In this document: positions 1 to 7,589 of the stretch, piece after piece
Layout of the letters: every line of letters begins with the position of its first letter
Position numbering within the stretch: position 1 is the first letter of the stretch
Assembly: GCA_040902195.1 (NCBI GenBank)
Contig: JBBDXS010000003.1
Coordinates: forward strand, 1 to 64,000
Origin: JBBDXS01 sp040902195
GTDB taxonomy: Bacteria > Chloroflexota > Dehalococcoidia > DSTF01 > RBG-16-68-14
DNA: 64,000 bases
Reading direction: 5' to 3'
Notes under the pieces: generated by a model
Database searches by the model: none
Seen by the model: only the letters and a program-made list of their open reading frames with translations
What the model was told of the DNA's origin: nothing
Position numbers and translations under genes: made by a program

Positions 1-61
1 ACTGTCATCCTGAGGGGAGTGGGGTAGAGCGTGATGGGGCGGGGAGCCCGAAGGACCTGAC
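1..61. repeat. Dispersed repeat, single copy
   Basis: This starts with TGTCATCCTGAGGGG and ends with GGAGCCCGAAGGACCTGAC. It is the same unit that is tandemly repeated at 23081-23431, so it belongs to a family dispersed in this genome. No coding potential is seen in the first 92 bases. Confidence 0.75.
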
Positions 62-92
62 GTTACGATCAACTGCGAGTTCCTCGTCGCCA

Positions 93-1421
93 TCACTCCC
101 CCACATCCGTGCGCATCAGGTCCTCGTACGTCTCGCGGCGGCGCACGAGGCGCGCCTTGCCGTCGTTCACGAGGACGATCGGCGGCCTGAGCGACAGGTT
201 GTAGTTGCTCGCCATCGCGAGGCAGTACGCACCCGAGGCCGGCACGGCCAGCGTGTCGCCGGCCCAGAGCTTCGGCAGCTCGATGTCCTTGATCAGCACG
301 TCGCCCGACTCGCAGTACTTCCCCGCGATGCTCACGCGCTCCGACGGCGCCTCCGTCGCGCGGTCCGCGACGAGCGCCTCGTACTTCGAGTCGTACATCG
401 CCGGACGGATGTTGTCCGCCATCCCGCCGTCGATCGAGACGTAGGTGCGCACGCCGGGGATCTCCTTGCGCGCGCCGATCGTGTACAACGCAACGCCGGC
501 GCGTCCTACCATCACGCGTCCCGGCTCAACGATCAGCATCGGCTGATCGAGCGACTCGCGTTCGAGCGCCTGCTGCAGCGAATCGACGACGGCGTGCGCG
601 TACTGCTCGGGCGTCGGCGCGGGCCTGGCACGTACGTACTGCACGGCGAAGCCGCCGCCGCACGAGTACTCGCGGAACTCCAGCCCGTGGCGGTCGACCA
701 TCGTTCGCGCGAACGCGATCATCTTGTCGTTCGCCTGGCGGTAGGGCTCCAGGTCGAAGATCGGCGAGCCGAGGTGGCAGTGCAGCCCGACCAGCTCCAG
801 GTTCGGACGCGCCTGCACCTGGATGATCGCTTCCTCCGCCGCGCCGCTCTCCAGCACGAAGCCGAACTTCACATCGAGCGTGCCCGTCGTCGTCTTGGCG
901 TGCGTGTGCGCGTCGACGTTGGGCGAGACGCGCACGAGCACGGCCTGTCGCTTGCCGAGCGATCCCGCGATGTCGTCCAGCGTCGCCAGCTCGTAGAAGT
1001 TATCGATGACGATGCGCCCGACGCCTGCCTGCACCGCCTCGTGCAACTCCTGCGGCGACTTGTTGTTGCCGTGGAAGAAGACCTTGTCGAGCGGGAAGCC
1101 GGCCGCCCGGGCGACGGCAAGCTCGCCGCCGGAGACGACGTCCATGCCCAGGTGCTCCTCAGCCATGATCGAGGCGATCCAGCGCGCGAGATACGCCTTC
1201 GACGCGTAGACGACGGCGCTCTGCGCGTAGCGCGACGCGAACGCCTCGCGGTACTCCCGCGCGGTCGAACGCAGCTCTTCTTCATCGAAGACGTAGAGCG
1301 GCGTCCCGAACTCGCGCGCCAGCTCGACCGCGTCGCACCCGCCGATAGCGAGATGCCCGTCGGACGTAACGTCCGCCGTCCGCGGGAAGATGGACACCAG
1401 CGCAGGCTCTAGTGAGGGCAT
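93..1421 (-). CDS. lysA: Diaminopimelate decarboxylase
   Basis: This PLP enzyme decarboxylates meso-diaminopimelate to L-lysine, the last step of lysine synthesis. The 442-residue protein has the normal length for the fold-III decarboxylase family. The PLP lysine lies in YASKAYL (Lys75), the phosphate-binding GGGFA is at about 255-259, EPGR at 299-302, and the substrate/dimer-interface CESGD at about 370-374. It stands alone between repeats, with no lysine-pathway neighbour in the window. The distinction from ornithine/arginine decarboxylases rests on the whole pattern, especially HCHLGSP and CESGD, and is fairly firm. Confidence 0.95.
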   Translation of the reverse strand: MPSLEPALVSIFPRTADVTSDGHLAIGGCDAVELAREFGTPLYVFDEEELRSTAREYREAFASRYAQSAVVYASKAYLARWIASIMAEEHLGMDVVSGGELAVARAAGFPLDKVFFHGNNKSPQELHEAVQAGVGRIVIDNFYELATLDDIAGSLGKRQAVLVRVSPNVDAHTHAKTTTGTLDVKFGFVLESGAAEEAIIQVQARPNLELVGLHCHLGSPIFDLEPYRQANDKMIAFARTMVDRHGLEFREYSCGGGFAVQYVRARPAPTPEQYAHAVVDSLQQALERESLDQPMLIVEPGRVMVGRAGVALYTIGARKEIPGVRTYVSIDGGMADNIRPAMYDSKYEALVADRATEAPSERVSIAGKYCESGDVLIKDIELPKLWAGDTLAVPASGAYCLAMASNYNLSLRPPIVLVNDGKARLVRRRETYEDLMRTDVGE

Positions 1422-1447
1422 GAGAGCAGTATAGCGAGCGAGGTAGC

Positions 1448-1521
1448 GGTCAGCCTTCAGCTTTCAGCTATCAGCCTATCAGCTATCAGCCGTCATCCTG
1501 AGCGAAGCGAAGGATCTGGCC
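1448..1521. repeat. GCTGAAAGCTGA-type microsatellite followed by a partial dispersed repeat
   Basis: Runs of CAGCTTTCAGCTATCAGC occupy about 1448-1490. They are followed at 1491-1520 by CATCCTGAGCGAAGCGAAGG, a short form of the repeat at position 1. The same microsatellite recurs at 2077-2112, 2389-2428 and 2793-2822, always between genes. Confidence 0.7.
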
Positions 1522-1560
1522 CCTTGGCGAGGCAGCCTACAGCCGTTGTAGACTTACGCC

Positions 1561-2079
1561 ATGGATGTGGCCGGCGTCGCTATCGGGAGCGTAGCTCTCG
1601 TTTTCTCCCTGTTCGTGGCAGTGTTTCAACTCAGACGCTACTTTCGCTTTCGCACAATCCAATTCAAGGTAGAGGATGCGAGACTTGAGTGTCGTGTCGT
1701 CCAGAACTTCGTCTCCATCGGACCCGGAACCGTGCACCTCAGGGTTCGAGGCGCAAGTTGGCCCACCACAATAAGCGGATGGCATTTGGGACTGCGTAAA
1801 TCAAATGAAGCAACCGCCTTCGGACCGCAACGGGCGTCATTCGACATTCCTAGTGAGTCGTGGGTGTCACTCGACCTGGGTATCGAAGGAGCACTACTGC
1901 TGGTGGAAGGTCAGGATCCACCCGGCACCTGTACGCTGTTCCTCCTGATTGACACACCCGAGGAACCGCACACCGTCCCTGTTCCGCTCATTGTCACGGA
2001 TGGCAAAGACGAGTATAGGCTCATGCCCAAGTGGACCTCTATGGCCATTTGGGACCGAATGCCCGATCGATCTCTATAG
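1561..2079 (+). CDS. Hypothetical membrane-anchored protein
   Basis: I do not recognise the family of this 172-residue protein. Residues 1-28 form a hydrophobic segment (GVAIGSVALVFSLFVAVFQL) followed by a basic stretch. This is consistent with a single N-terminal membrane anchor, with a mostly beta-rich soluble remainder. GC is visibly lower than in the neighbours and the gene is bracketed by the 10-bp microsatellite repeats, which hints at acquisition. The ATG at 1561 has no strong Shine-Dalgarno sequence. The function is unknown. Confidence 0.6.
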   Translation: MDVAGVAIGSVALVFSLFVAVFQLRRYFRFRTIQFKVEDARLECRVVQNFVSIGPGTVHLRVRGASWPTTISGWHLGLRKSNEATAFGPQRASFDIPSESWVSLDLGIEGALLLVEGQDPPGTCTLFLLIDTPEEPHTVPVPLIVTDGKDEYRLMPKWTSMAIWDRMPDRSL

Positions 2080-2112
2080 CTGATAGCTGAGGGCTGAGAG
2101 CTGAAAGCTCAG
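2077..2112. repeat. GCTGAAAGCTGA-type microsatellite copy
   Basis: AGCTGATAGCTGAGGGCTGA and following units fill the gap between the upstream gene and the convergent dodecin gene. This is the second of four copies in the first 3 kb. Confidence 0.7.
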
Positions 2113-2324
2113 TCTCCGCCTTCGTACTTGAACGAGAGCTTCACCCTCGCCCGGTAGGCCCGCACCTGGCCGTCCTCCAGCTGCATGTCCAGCTCGACAA
2201 CCTCCGCGACGCGCAGGTCGCGCAGCGTCGCCGACGCCCGCGCCACGGCCGCCGCGGCTGCCTTCTCCCACGAGTCCGTGCTCGTGCCGACCAGCTCGAT
2301 GACCTTGTATACGCTCTCTGCCAT
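2109..2324 (-). CDS. Dodecin family flavin-binding protein
   Basis: Dodecins are about 70-residue proteins that assemble into dodecamers and bind flavin dimers, acting as flavin stores or buffers in the cytosol. The 71-residue product shows the family pattern: VYKVIELVGTS, then a helix with SWEKAAAAAVARA, then two strands ending VKLSFKYE. The conserved aromatic of the binding site is Trp in the SWEKA segment. The ATG at 2324 is preceded by AAAGGAG at good spacing, so it is preferred to a start ten codons upstream. The gene is monocistronic and converges with the gene before it. Confidence 0.93.
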   Translation of the reverse strand: MAESVYKVIELVGTSTDSWEKAAAAAVARASATLRDLRVAEVVELDMQLEDGQVRAYRARVKLSFKYEGGD

Positions 2325-2388
2325 GTCGATGCTCCTTTCTTGGGAAGGCCACACTACTGCGCGGCGTACGCATTGTCAAGGCGCCCTG

Positions 2389-2428
2389 GTTAGCAGTCAG
2401 CTTTCAGCCTTCAGCGGTCAGCCTTGAC
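2389..2428. repeat. GCTGAAAGCTGA-type microsatellite copy
   Basis: CAGTCAGCTTTCAGCCTTCAG and following units lie here. The last codons and stop of the four-helix bundle gene fall inside this copy. Confidence 0.7.
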
Positions 2429-2767
2429 GGTCTTGATGAGGGAGGCCAGCATGCGCTTTACCTCCGTCACATCGGCCGCGAGCCGGTCGTAACTCGCGTC
2501 GTTCAGTAGCTTTAGGTCGTGAGCAAGGAGGGCGTGGTACTCAAGCTCACTAGCCGAGCCCATCGCGATCTGAAGGAACCGGCCGAAGTCGCCTTCGCTT
2601 CTCCCGCAGCCCTCAGCGATGTTAGCCGGAATCGAGGAGCTGCAGCGTCGTAGTTGGGTCGTCAGCCCGTACTGCTCTTCCTTCGGAAAGGTGGCGGTAG
2701 CTCGATACACGCCGAGCACGAGCTCGTGCGCTTTCTCCCACACCTTCAGGTCCCGGAAGTCCTTCAA
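2411..2767 (-). CDS. Four-helix bundle protein (S23/IVP family)
   Basis: This is a small helical protein of the family first seen encoded in 23S rRNA intervening sequences, and related in fold to the DGR accessory protein Avd. Its biochemical role is not established. The 118-residue sequence has the typical signature: FRDLKVWEKAHELVL at the start, LTTQLRRCSSSIPANIAEG in the middle, and a C-terminal helix. The start codon is TTG at 2767; no ATG or GTG lies in frame upstream. The C-terminus runs into the microsatellite at 2389-2428. No 23S rRNA or reverse transcriptase is nearby, so this is a free-standing copy. Confidence 0.88.
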   Translation of the reverse strand: MKDFRDLKVWEKAHELVLGVYRATATFPKEEQYGLTTQLRRCSSSIPANIAEGCGRSEGDFGRFLQIAMGSASELEYHALLAHDLKLLNDASYDRLAADVTEVKRMLASLIKTVKADR

Positions 2768-2792
2768 GAGATCACTACCCCGTCGCCCGGCT

Positions 2793-2822
2793 GAGTGCTG
2801 AAAGCTGAATGCTGAAAGCTAG
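2793..2822. repeat. GCTGAAAGCTGA-type microsatellite copy
   Basis: GAGTGCTGAAAGCTGAATGC and following units separate the four-helix bundle gene from the MBL hydrolase gene. This is the fourth copy. Confidence 0.7.
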
Positions 2823-3742
2823 CGAAGCGCTACCTTCGTCTCGCCACCACTGCCCTCCGTGCGCACGCGGCCTTCGCGCGAGAGCTTGGAGAGGTGCGAG
2901 AGCACCTGGCTCGTCGCCATGCCAACGAGGCGCTTGTCCAGCTCCGGGTAGATCGCCTTCACGATCGCCGCGACGGTGTCCTGGCCTTCCGACGCCAGGC
3001 GGAGGACCTGCGCCTCGCGTTCGTGGCGGTGGTCGATCAGCTCCTGGAGCTTCGTGTTCGGCTGCTTCACGACCGGCCCGTGGCCGCAGCACATCAGCGT
3101 CGCGTTCAGCGACTGCATCTTGCGCAACGACTCGATGTACTGCGCCATGTCGCCGTGCGGCGGCGGCGGCACGACCGTCGTGCCCAGCCCGAGGACGTTG
3201 TCTCCGGCGAAGAGCACGCGGTCGTCCTCCAGGAACGGCGAGAGGTGGCCGGCCGTGTGCCCCGGCGAGTGCACCATGCGCAACGTCAGCGAGCCGACGC
3301 GCAGCGTGTCGCCGTCGGAGACGAGCTCGTCTGGCTGGCCCGCGGCGGCCTCTTTGCGCCACTGGAGCGAGCGCTCGTGCCACTCCTTACGCTCGGCGGG
3401 CACGTCCACGTCGGAAGGCAGCTCCTCCGTCGCCGCGCGCGCGAGCAGCGGCGCCTCGTCCTTGTGCATCACGATGCGCGCGCCTGTCTCCTCGCGCAGC
3501 CTGCGCGCGCCGGACGAATGATCGAAGTGGTGGTGTGTGATCACGATGTAGCGCAGCTTCAGGCCCGGGAACTCGCGCAGCATCTCGAGCCGCTTGCCAA
3601 TCGACTCGTCATCGGGGAACCCGGCGTCGATCAGCGCGCCCTCGTCGCCATCGACGATCAGGTGTACGTTCGGCGGGTACGGCTGCGGGAACCAGCCGAT
3701 GGGTACGTGGAGGCTGCGCACGTGCGGAGAGACGTCTTCCAT
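2819..3742 (-). CDS. MBL-fold metallohydrolase (LACTB2-like)
   Basis: This metallo-beta-lactamase-fold hydrolase has 307 residues. The metal-binding THHHFDH is at 69-75, followed by SPGHTAGHLS, the AGD of the third metal ligand, and CGHG. A C-terminal winged-helix-like segment (about 230-300) matches the LACTB2-type architecture, whose members hydrolyse thioesters or act as endoribonucleases. The substrate cannot be told from sequence. The ATG at 3742 gives a normal N-terminus. It is a single-gene unit. Confidence 0.9.
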   Translation of the reverse strand: MEDVSPHVRSLHVPIGWFPQPYPPNVHLIVDGDEGALIDAGFPDDESIGKRLEMLREFPGLKLRYIVITHHHFDHSSGARRLREETGARIVMHKDEAPLLARAATEELPSDVDVPAERKEWHERSLQWRKEAAAGQPDELVSDGDTLRVGSLTLRMVHSPGHTAGHLSPFLEDDRVLFAGDNVLGLGTTVVPPPPHGDMAQYIESLRKMQSLNATLMCCGHGPVVKQPNTKLQELIDHRHEREAQVLRLASEGQDTVAAIVKAIYPELDKRLVGMATSQVLSHLSKLSREGRVRTEGSGGETKVALR

Positions 3743-3895
3743 AGCGCGCGGATGGTAGCAACCACGAAGGGTCAGGGGTCAAGGGTCAGGGATTAAGGGG
3801 AGAGCAGAGCAGTGGTCGCGGAACGCCGGTCGCCGCCCTTGCCCCGGGTCAGAAGCCTTGAGTAAGATGCGCTACCCATGACGGGCGGAGGCGGC

Positions 3896-4888
3896 ATGAT
3901 TTGCTCAAGGTGCGGGCTGGCGCTGACCCTTGCGGATCAGAGGTTAGGCGCAAAACTGTGTCCGCAATGCTCAGCTCGCCAGGCCGGGCAGCCATGGCCG
4001 CCCCAAGCCGCTTCTACGGCCGCAACACTGGCTGACGCTCCACCCCAGAGTCCCTACGCAAGTTGGGGTACGCGCTTCATCGCGTACCTCATCGACAGCG
4101 TCCTCGGTCTAATCATCGCGGCGGCTATTGCAGGCGTGGCAGTGCTTATCATGAATTTGGTAGCCGGTCTCATGGACGCGAGCGAACGAACGCTGGACGA
4201 CGCGACGGCGATCACGTTCGCGTTTATGTTGACCCCCTTGTTCTTTGCCTATCTCTGTCTAGGCGATGCCTACGGCAGGACCATAGGCAAGCGGATGCTT
4301 GGCATTGGCGTGATCGGCAAAGCCGACAATCGGCGCATTGGGCTGCTCCGGGCCGTGCTCCGCCAGATCGTCCGTCTCGCGGGGTACTACGCGCTTGGCA
4401 TCGGGTGGCTCTCGATGATCTGGGATGATGACAAGCAAGCGTGGCATGACAAAGCCGCGAATGACGTCGTGGTCTGGAACCCGGTATACGCCGACGGCCC
4501 AAGCTCAACATCAGGCCTGGTCGCACGGTGGTCGATCATTGGAGGAGCTGCTGCGTTCACTGCAGTGATCCTTGGGGTCGCCGTCGGCCTCGCGACCGAG
4601 CCGGACGAAGGCACCGCGCTGGTAGTGCAGCCAGCGAACGCTGGAGACTGCTTGCAGATCGACGATGAAGGCCTGTTTTCCGTTGTGGCATGCACGAGCG
4701 GTGACGCTGATGTCGTGGTGCTGGAGGTCCTCGAAATGCCGGGCGACACCGCCTACCCCGGTGAGGATGAGATTATCCAGGTCGCAGAGGAAGGATGTCC
4801 TTTAGAAGCCGAATACTACTACTACCCGTTGCCCAGCAACTGGAGTATCGGCGATAGACAGATCGTCTGTGTCGCCGAGAGGCCTTAG
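3896..4888 (+). CDS. RDD family membrane protein with N-terminal zinc ribbon
   Basis: The N-terminus carries a CSRCG...CPQCS zinc ribbon (about residues 3-27) and a Pro/Ala-rich linker. An RDD domain follows, with several membrane segments starting near YASWGTRFIAYLIDSVLG, including the Arg and Asp residues that name the family. Another transmembrane helix (ITGGAAAFTAVILGVAVGLA region) and a C-terminal extracytoplasmic part with two Cys follow. RDD proteins are integral membrane proteins, some linked to ion transport; the role here is unknown. The ATG at 3896 is preferred to 3878 because GGCGGAGG precedes it at good spacing. Confidence 0.85.
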   Translation: MICSRCGLALTLADQRLGAKLCPQCSARQAGQPWPPQAASTAATLADAPPQSPYASWGTRFIAYLIDSVLGLIIAAAIAGVAVLIMNLVAGLMDASERTLDDATAITFAFMLTPLFFAYLCLGDAYGRTIGKRMLGIGVIGKADNRRIGLLRAVLRQIVRLAGYYALGIGWLSMIWDDDKQAWHDKAANDVVVWNPVYADGPSSTSGLVARWSIIGGAAAFTAVILGVAVGLATEPDEGTALVVQPANAGDCLQIDDEGLFSVVACTSGDADVVVLEVLEMPGDTAYPGEDEIIQVAEEGCPLEAEYYYYPLPSNWSIGDRQIVCVAERP

Positions 4889-4958
4889 CCCGACCCAGGC
4901 TTCCGTCCGCCGAAACGCCACGTCGCCGCTCGCAACGCCCTGTATACTGCGAGCGCTC

Positions 4959-5864
4959 ATGCCACGAGAAGCACTGTTCGCCACACCGCAGAGCCGCCGC
5001 CGCTTCCTCGGCTCGATGGTGCTCGGCGCGGCGGGTGTAGCGCTCGCCTGCACGTCGTCGAAGAGCAAGCAAGAGGCCGCGACGCCGCGGCCATCGGCCT
5101 CCTCGGTCATCGGCCCCGGCTCGTTCGACTCGAACGGCGTGCGCATCCATTACGAGGTCACAGGCACGGGGCGGCCGATCGTGCTGCTTCATGGCTGGGC
5201 GAACAACTACCAGATGAACTGGGTCGACACCGGCTGGGTTGAAACGCTCTCGCCGCTGAGACAGGTCATCGGCGTCGACCAGCGCGGCCACGGCGCGAGC
5301 GACAAGCCGCACGACGCCGCGTCGTACGAGACCGCGCCCATGGCTTCCGATATCGTCTCCCTGCTCGACCACCTTAAGATCGATCGCGCGGACATCTTCG
5401 GCTACTCGATGGGCGGCCAGGTCACGGCAGGGCTGCTCGCGCAGACGCCCGGGCGCGTTTCCGCAGCGATCATGGGCGGCGTCGGGCCGAACTTCTTCGA
5501 GCACGGCCCGTCTGAGCTCGCCGCCGTTGTCGACGCGCTGCTCGCGCCCGACTCCGCCTCGGTCGAAAACGAGACGCTGCGCGCCGTCCGCGATCTCTAC
5601 GCCTCGCAAGGGAACGACCTCGCTGCGCTCGCGGCGTGGCTCCAGGCCGACCACTTCGCGGCGACGACGGCGGAGCTCGCGGACGTGTTACTGCCCGTCC
5701 TCGTCGTCAACAGCGAGGCGGACGCCGAAGGGGCGGCTGTCGCCGCGGCATTCCCGGGCGCGCAGCTCGAGGTTATTCCGGGCACGAACCACATCAGTGT
5801 CGTCCCCGACCAGCGGTTCAAGGACCGTGTCGTCCGCTTCCTCAACGAGATCGATGCCGCGTAG
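4959..5864 (+). CDS. Alpha/beta hydrolase, Tat-type lipoprotein
   Basis: This 301-residue protein has a twin-arginine signal (SRRRFLG, residues 12-18) ending in a lipobox with Cys31 (ALAC). It is therefore predicted to be exported folded and lipid-anchored. The hydrolase core follows: VLLHGW oxyanion region (76-80), DQRGHGAS (107-114), nucleophile in GYSMGG (Ser150) and the C-terminal His in GTNH. The ATG at 4959 is chosen because it starts just before the Tat motif; a longer frame upstream encodes no signal. The last 11 nt overlap the next gene. The substrate is unknown. Confidence 0.9.
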   Translation: MPREALFATPQSRRRFLGSMVLGAAGVALACTSSKSKQEAATPRPSASSVIGPGSFDSNGVRIHYEVTGTGRPIVLLHGWANNYQMNWVDTGWVETLSPLRQVIGVDQRGHGASDKPHDAASYETAPMASDIVSLLDHLKIDRADIFGYSMGGQVTAGLLAQTPGRVSAAIMGGVGPNFFEHGPSELAAVVDALLAPDSASVENETLRAVRDLYASQGNDLAALAAWLQADHFAATTAELADVLLPVLVVNSEADAEGAAVAAAFPGAQLEVIPGTNHISVVPDQRFKDRVVRFLNEIDAA

Positions 5865-6786
5865 GGCGCTCCCCCTCCCACCTGGCGAGGACCTCCCAGC
5901 CTTTCGCCGCGCCCTGCTCGCGTGGCACCGGCGCAACGGGCTGAGCGCGCCGTGGCGGGAGTCGGGCGACCCGTACCACGTGCTCGTCGCGGCGGTGATG
6001 GCGCAACAGACGCAAATGTCGCGCGTGCTGCCCAAGTACGATCAGTTCCTGCGCGCGTTCCCGACGGTCGATTCGCTCGCGCGCGCATCGGCGGCTCGCG
6101 TGCTGCGCGCGTGGGAGGGCATGGGCTACAACATGCGCGCGTTGCGTCTCCAGCGCGCGGCGAGGCGCATCGTGCGCGAGGGCGGGTTCGCGCGGAAGAG
6201 GACAGAGCTGGAGAAGATCGAGGGTATCGGGCCGTTCACGGCGGCGATCGTCTCGTCGTTCGCCTTCGGCGAGCCCGCGGCCGCGATCGATACTAACGTC
6301 GTGCGCGTCGTGCGACGCCTCGCCGGCGACATCGACTCGCGCGCGCCAACACGAGAGCTGCGCCCCGCCGCCGAGCGGCTCCTCTCGCGGCGAGCGCCCG
6401 CGCGCTGGAACCAGGCGATGATGGACCTGGGCGCCGCCGTCTGCACGGCGCGCGCGCCGAAGTGCGGGTCGTGCCCGGTGGCGCGCTGGTGTCGTGCGCG
6501 CAAGCACATGGCGAGGCGCATCGGAGAGGGGCGTACGGCCTATGGTTCCGGCAGGTTGAAACCTGTCCCACGGAAGAAGGAAGAGCCCTTCACGGGCTCG
6601 CGGCGGTATTATCGAGGGCGCATCGTCCAGGCGCTCCGCGAGCTGCCCGCGGGGAAGTCGATGACCAGAGCGCAGCTTTCGACGCGCCTTGGCGTAAACG
6701 GCGAAGCGTTCTCGTCGTTGATCGATGCGCTATCGCGCGACGGGCTCGTGCGGGTTGGCAAAGATAGGCGACTGCGGCTGCCGTAG
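5854..6786 (+). CDS. mutY: A/G-specific adenine glycosylase-like protein (MutY family)
   Basis: The 310-residue protein has the HhH-GPD fold of base-excision glycosylases: AQQTQM (50-55), hairpin GIGPFTAA (124-131), the catalytic Asp in AIDTN (Asp146), and a [4Fe-4S] loop with Cys197, 204, 207 and 213. MutY removes adenine opposite 8-oxoguanine. Two things are odd. The position of the MutY catalytic Glu (SEVMLQQ in E. coli) is Ala47 here. The usual C-terminal NUDIX-like domain is replaced by a short winged-helix-like tail (about 250-310) after a linker carrying an inserted palindromic repeat. The start at 5854 overlaps the hydrolase gene. Activity is uncertain. Confidence 0.85.
   Translation: MPRRALPLPPGEDLPAFRRALLAWHRRNGLSAPWRESGDPYHVLVAAVMAQQTQMSRVLPKYDQFLRAFPTVDSLARASAARVLRAWEGMGYNMRALRLQRAARRIVREGGFARKRTELEKIEGIGPFTAAIVSSFAFGEPAAAIDTNVVRVVRRLAGDIDSRAPTRELRPAAERLLSRRAPARWNQAMMDLGAAVCTARAPKCGSCPVARWCRARKHMARRIGEGRTAYGSGRLKPVPRKKEEPFTGSRRYYRGRIVQALRELPAGKSMTRAQLSTRLGVNGEAFSSLIDALSRDGLVRVGKDRRLRLP
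6548..6573. repeat. Palindromic repeat inside the mutY-like gene
   Basis: The element contains CAGGTT-GA-AACCTG flanked by CCGG and CCCACGG. It is read in frame as part of the linker between the glycosylase core and the C-terminal tail. It resembles the intergenic GCAGGGCT-GA-AGCCCTGC element at 32495-32512. Confidence 0.65.
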
Positions 6787-6807
6787 GGGCGCCTCGCGAG
6801 GCGCCCG
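6784..6807. repeat. GTAGGGGCG-type palindrome
   Basis: GTAGGGGCGCCTCGCGAGGC and its continuation form a near-perfect palindrome just after the mutY stop. A related GTAG...GGGGCG palindrome lies at 36241-36274. It could act as a transcript-end hairpin but has no T-tract. Confidence 0.6.
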
Positions 6808-6832
6808 CCCCGCAGGGCAGGAGGAACACACG

Positions 6833-7474
6833 ATGGAAGTCTTCGAGGAAGGAAACCTGCGTCTTGTTAAGGAGGGGCCGCTCGGCTCGTTCGCGAACAA
6901 TGCATACCTGATCCAGGACAAGGCCTCGGGCGAGACGTTCGTGATAGACGCGCCGCAAGACGGCACGCGCGTCCTCGATGCGCTGGACGGCGGCCGCGTG
7001 TCGGCGATCATCGTGACGCACCGCCACGCCGATCACTGGGCGAGCATCGATGCTGTCAAGAGCGCGACGAAGGCGCGCGTGCTCTGCCACGACGCCGACC
7101 GCGAGCCCTACGCCGCGGAGGTGGACGGGACGCTCTCGGACGGCGAGGAGCTCTCGGTAGGCGAGCTGCGCGTGCGCGTGATCCATACGCCGGGACACAC
7201 GCCGGGGAGCATCTGCCTCCTCGTAGGCGGCCAGCTCATCACCGGCGACGCGCTCTTCCCCGGCGGCCCCGGCCGCACCGGCACGCCGGCCGATCTCCAG
7301 CAAGCCATCCTTTCGATCACGTCGAGGCTGTTCAAGCTGCCGGACGAGACGCTCGTGCACCCCGGCCACGGCGACGGCACCACGCTCGGCGCATCGAAGC
7401 GCGAGTACGCCGTCTTCGCCTCGCGCGAGCACCCCGCAGACCTCTGCGGCGACGTGACGTGGGAAGGGAGTTGA
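6833..7474 (+). CDS. MBL-fold hydrolase (glyoxalase II-like)
   Basis: This 213-residue single-domain metallo-beta-lactamase-fold enzyme has THRHADH (62-68), HTPGHTPGS, TGDALF and HPGHGDGT in the right order for two metal ions. This matches the YcbL/glyoxalase II-like branch, whose members hydrolyse thioesters such as S-lactoylglutathione. The substrate here is undetermined. The ATG at 6833 follows GGAGG at good spacing; a longer in-frame extension upstream reads into mutY and is rejected. The GNAT gene follows immediately. Confidence 0.9.
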   Translation: MEVFEEGNLRLVKEGPLGSFANNAYLIQDKASGETFVIDAPQDGTRVLDALDGGRVSAIIVTHRHADHWASIDAVKSATKARVLCHDADREPYAAEVDGTLSDGEELSVGELRVRVIHTPGHTPGSICLLVGGQLITGDALFPGGPGRTGTPADLQQAILSITSRLFKLPDETLVHPGHGDGTTLGASKREYAVFASREHPADLCGDVTWEGS

Positions 7475-7589
7475 GCTTCTGACTGATCTCGAGCTCCTCG
7501 CAGTCGAGATCGATACCTTATGGACGACGGACCAGCGAGGCCGTCTGCTCACAAGCCGGGACACAGCGGCGCGTCCTGCCCCGCACCTC

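Noticed and set aside
2074..2379. Minus-strand frame overlapping the dodecin gene
   Set aside because: It is out of frame with the clear dodecin coding sequence and its end is only repeat sequence.
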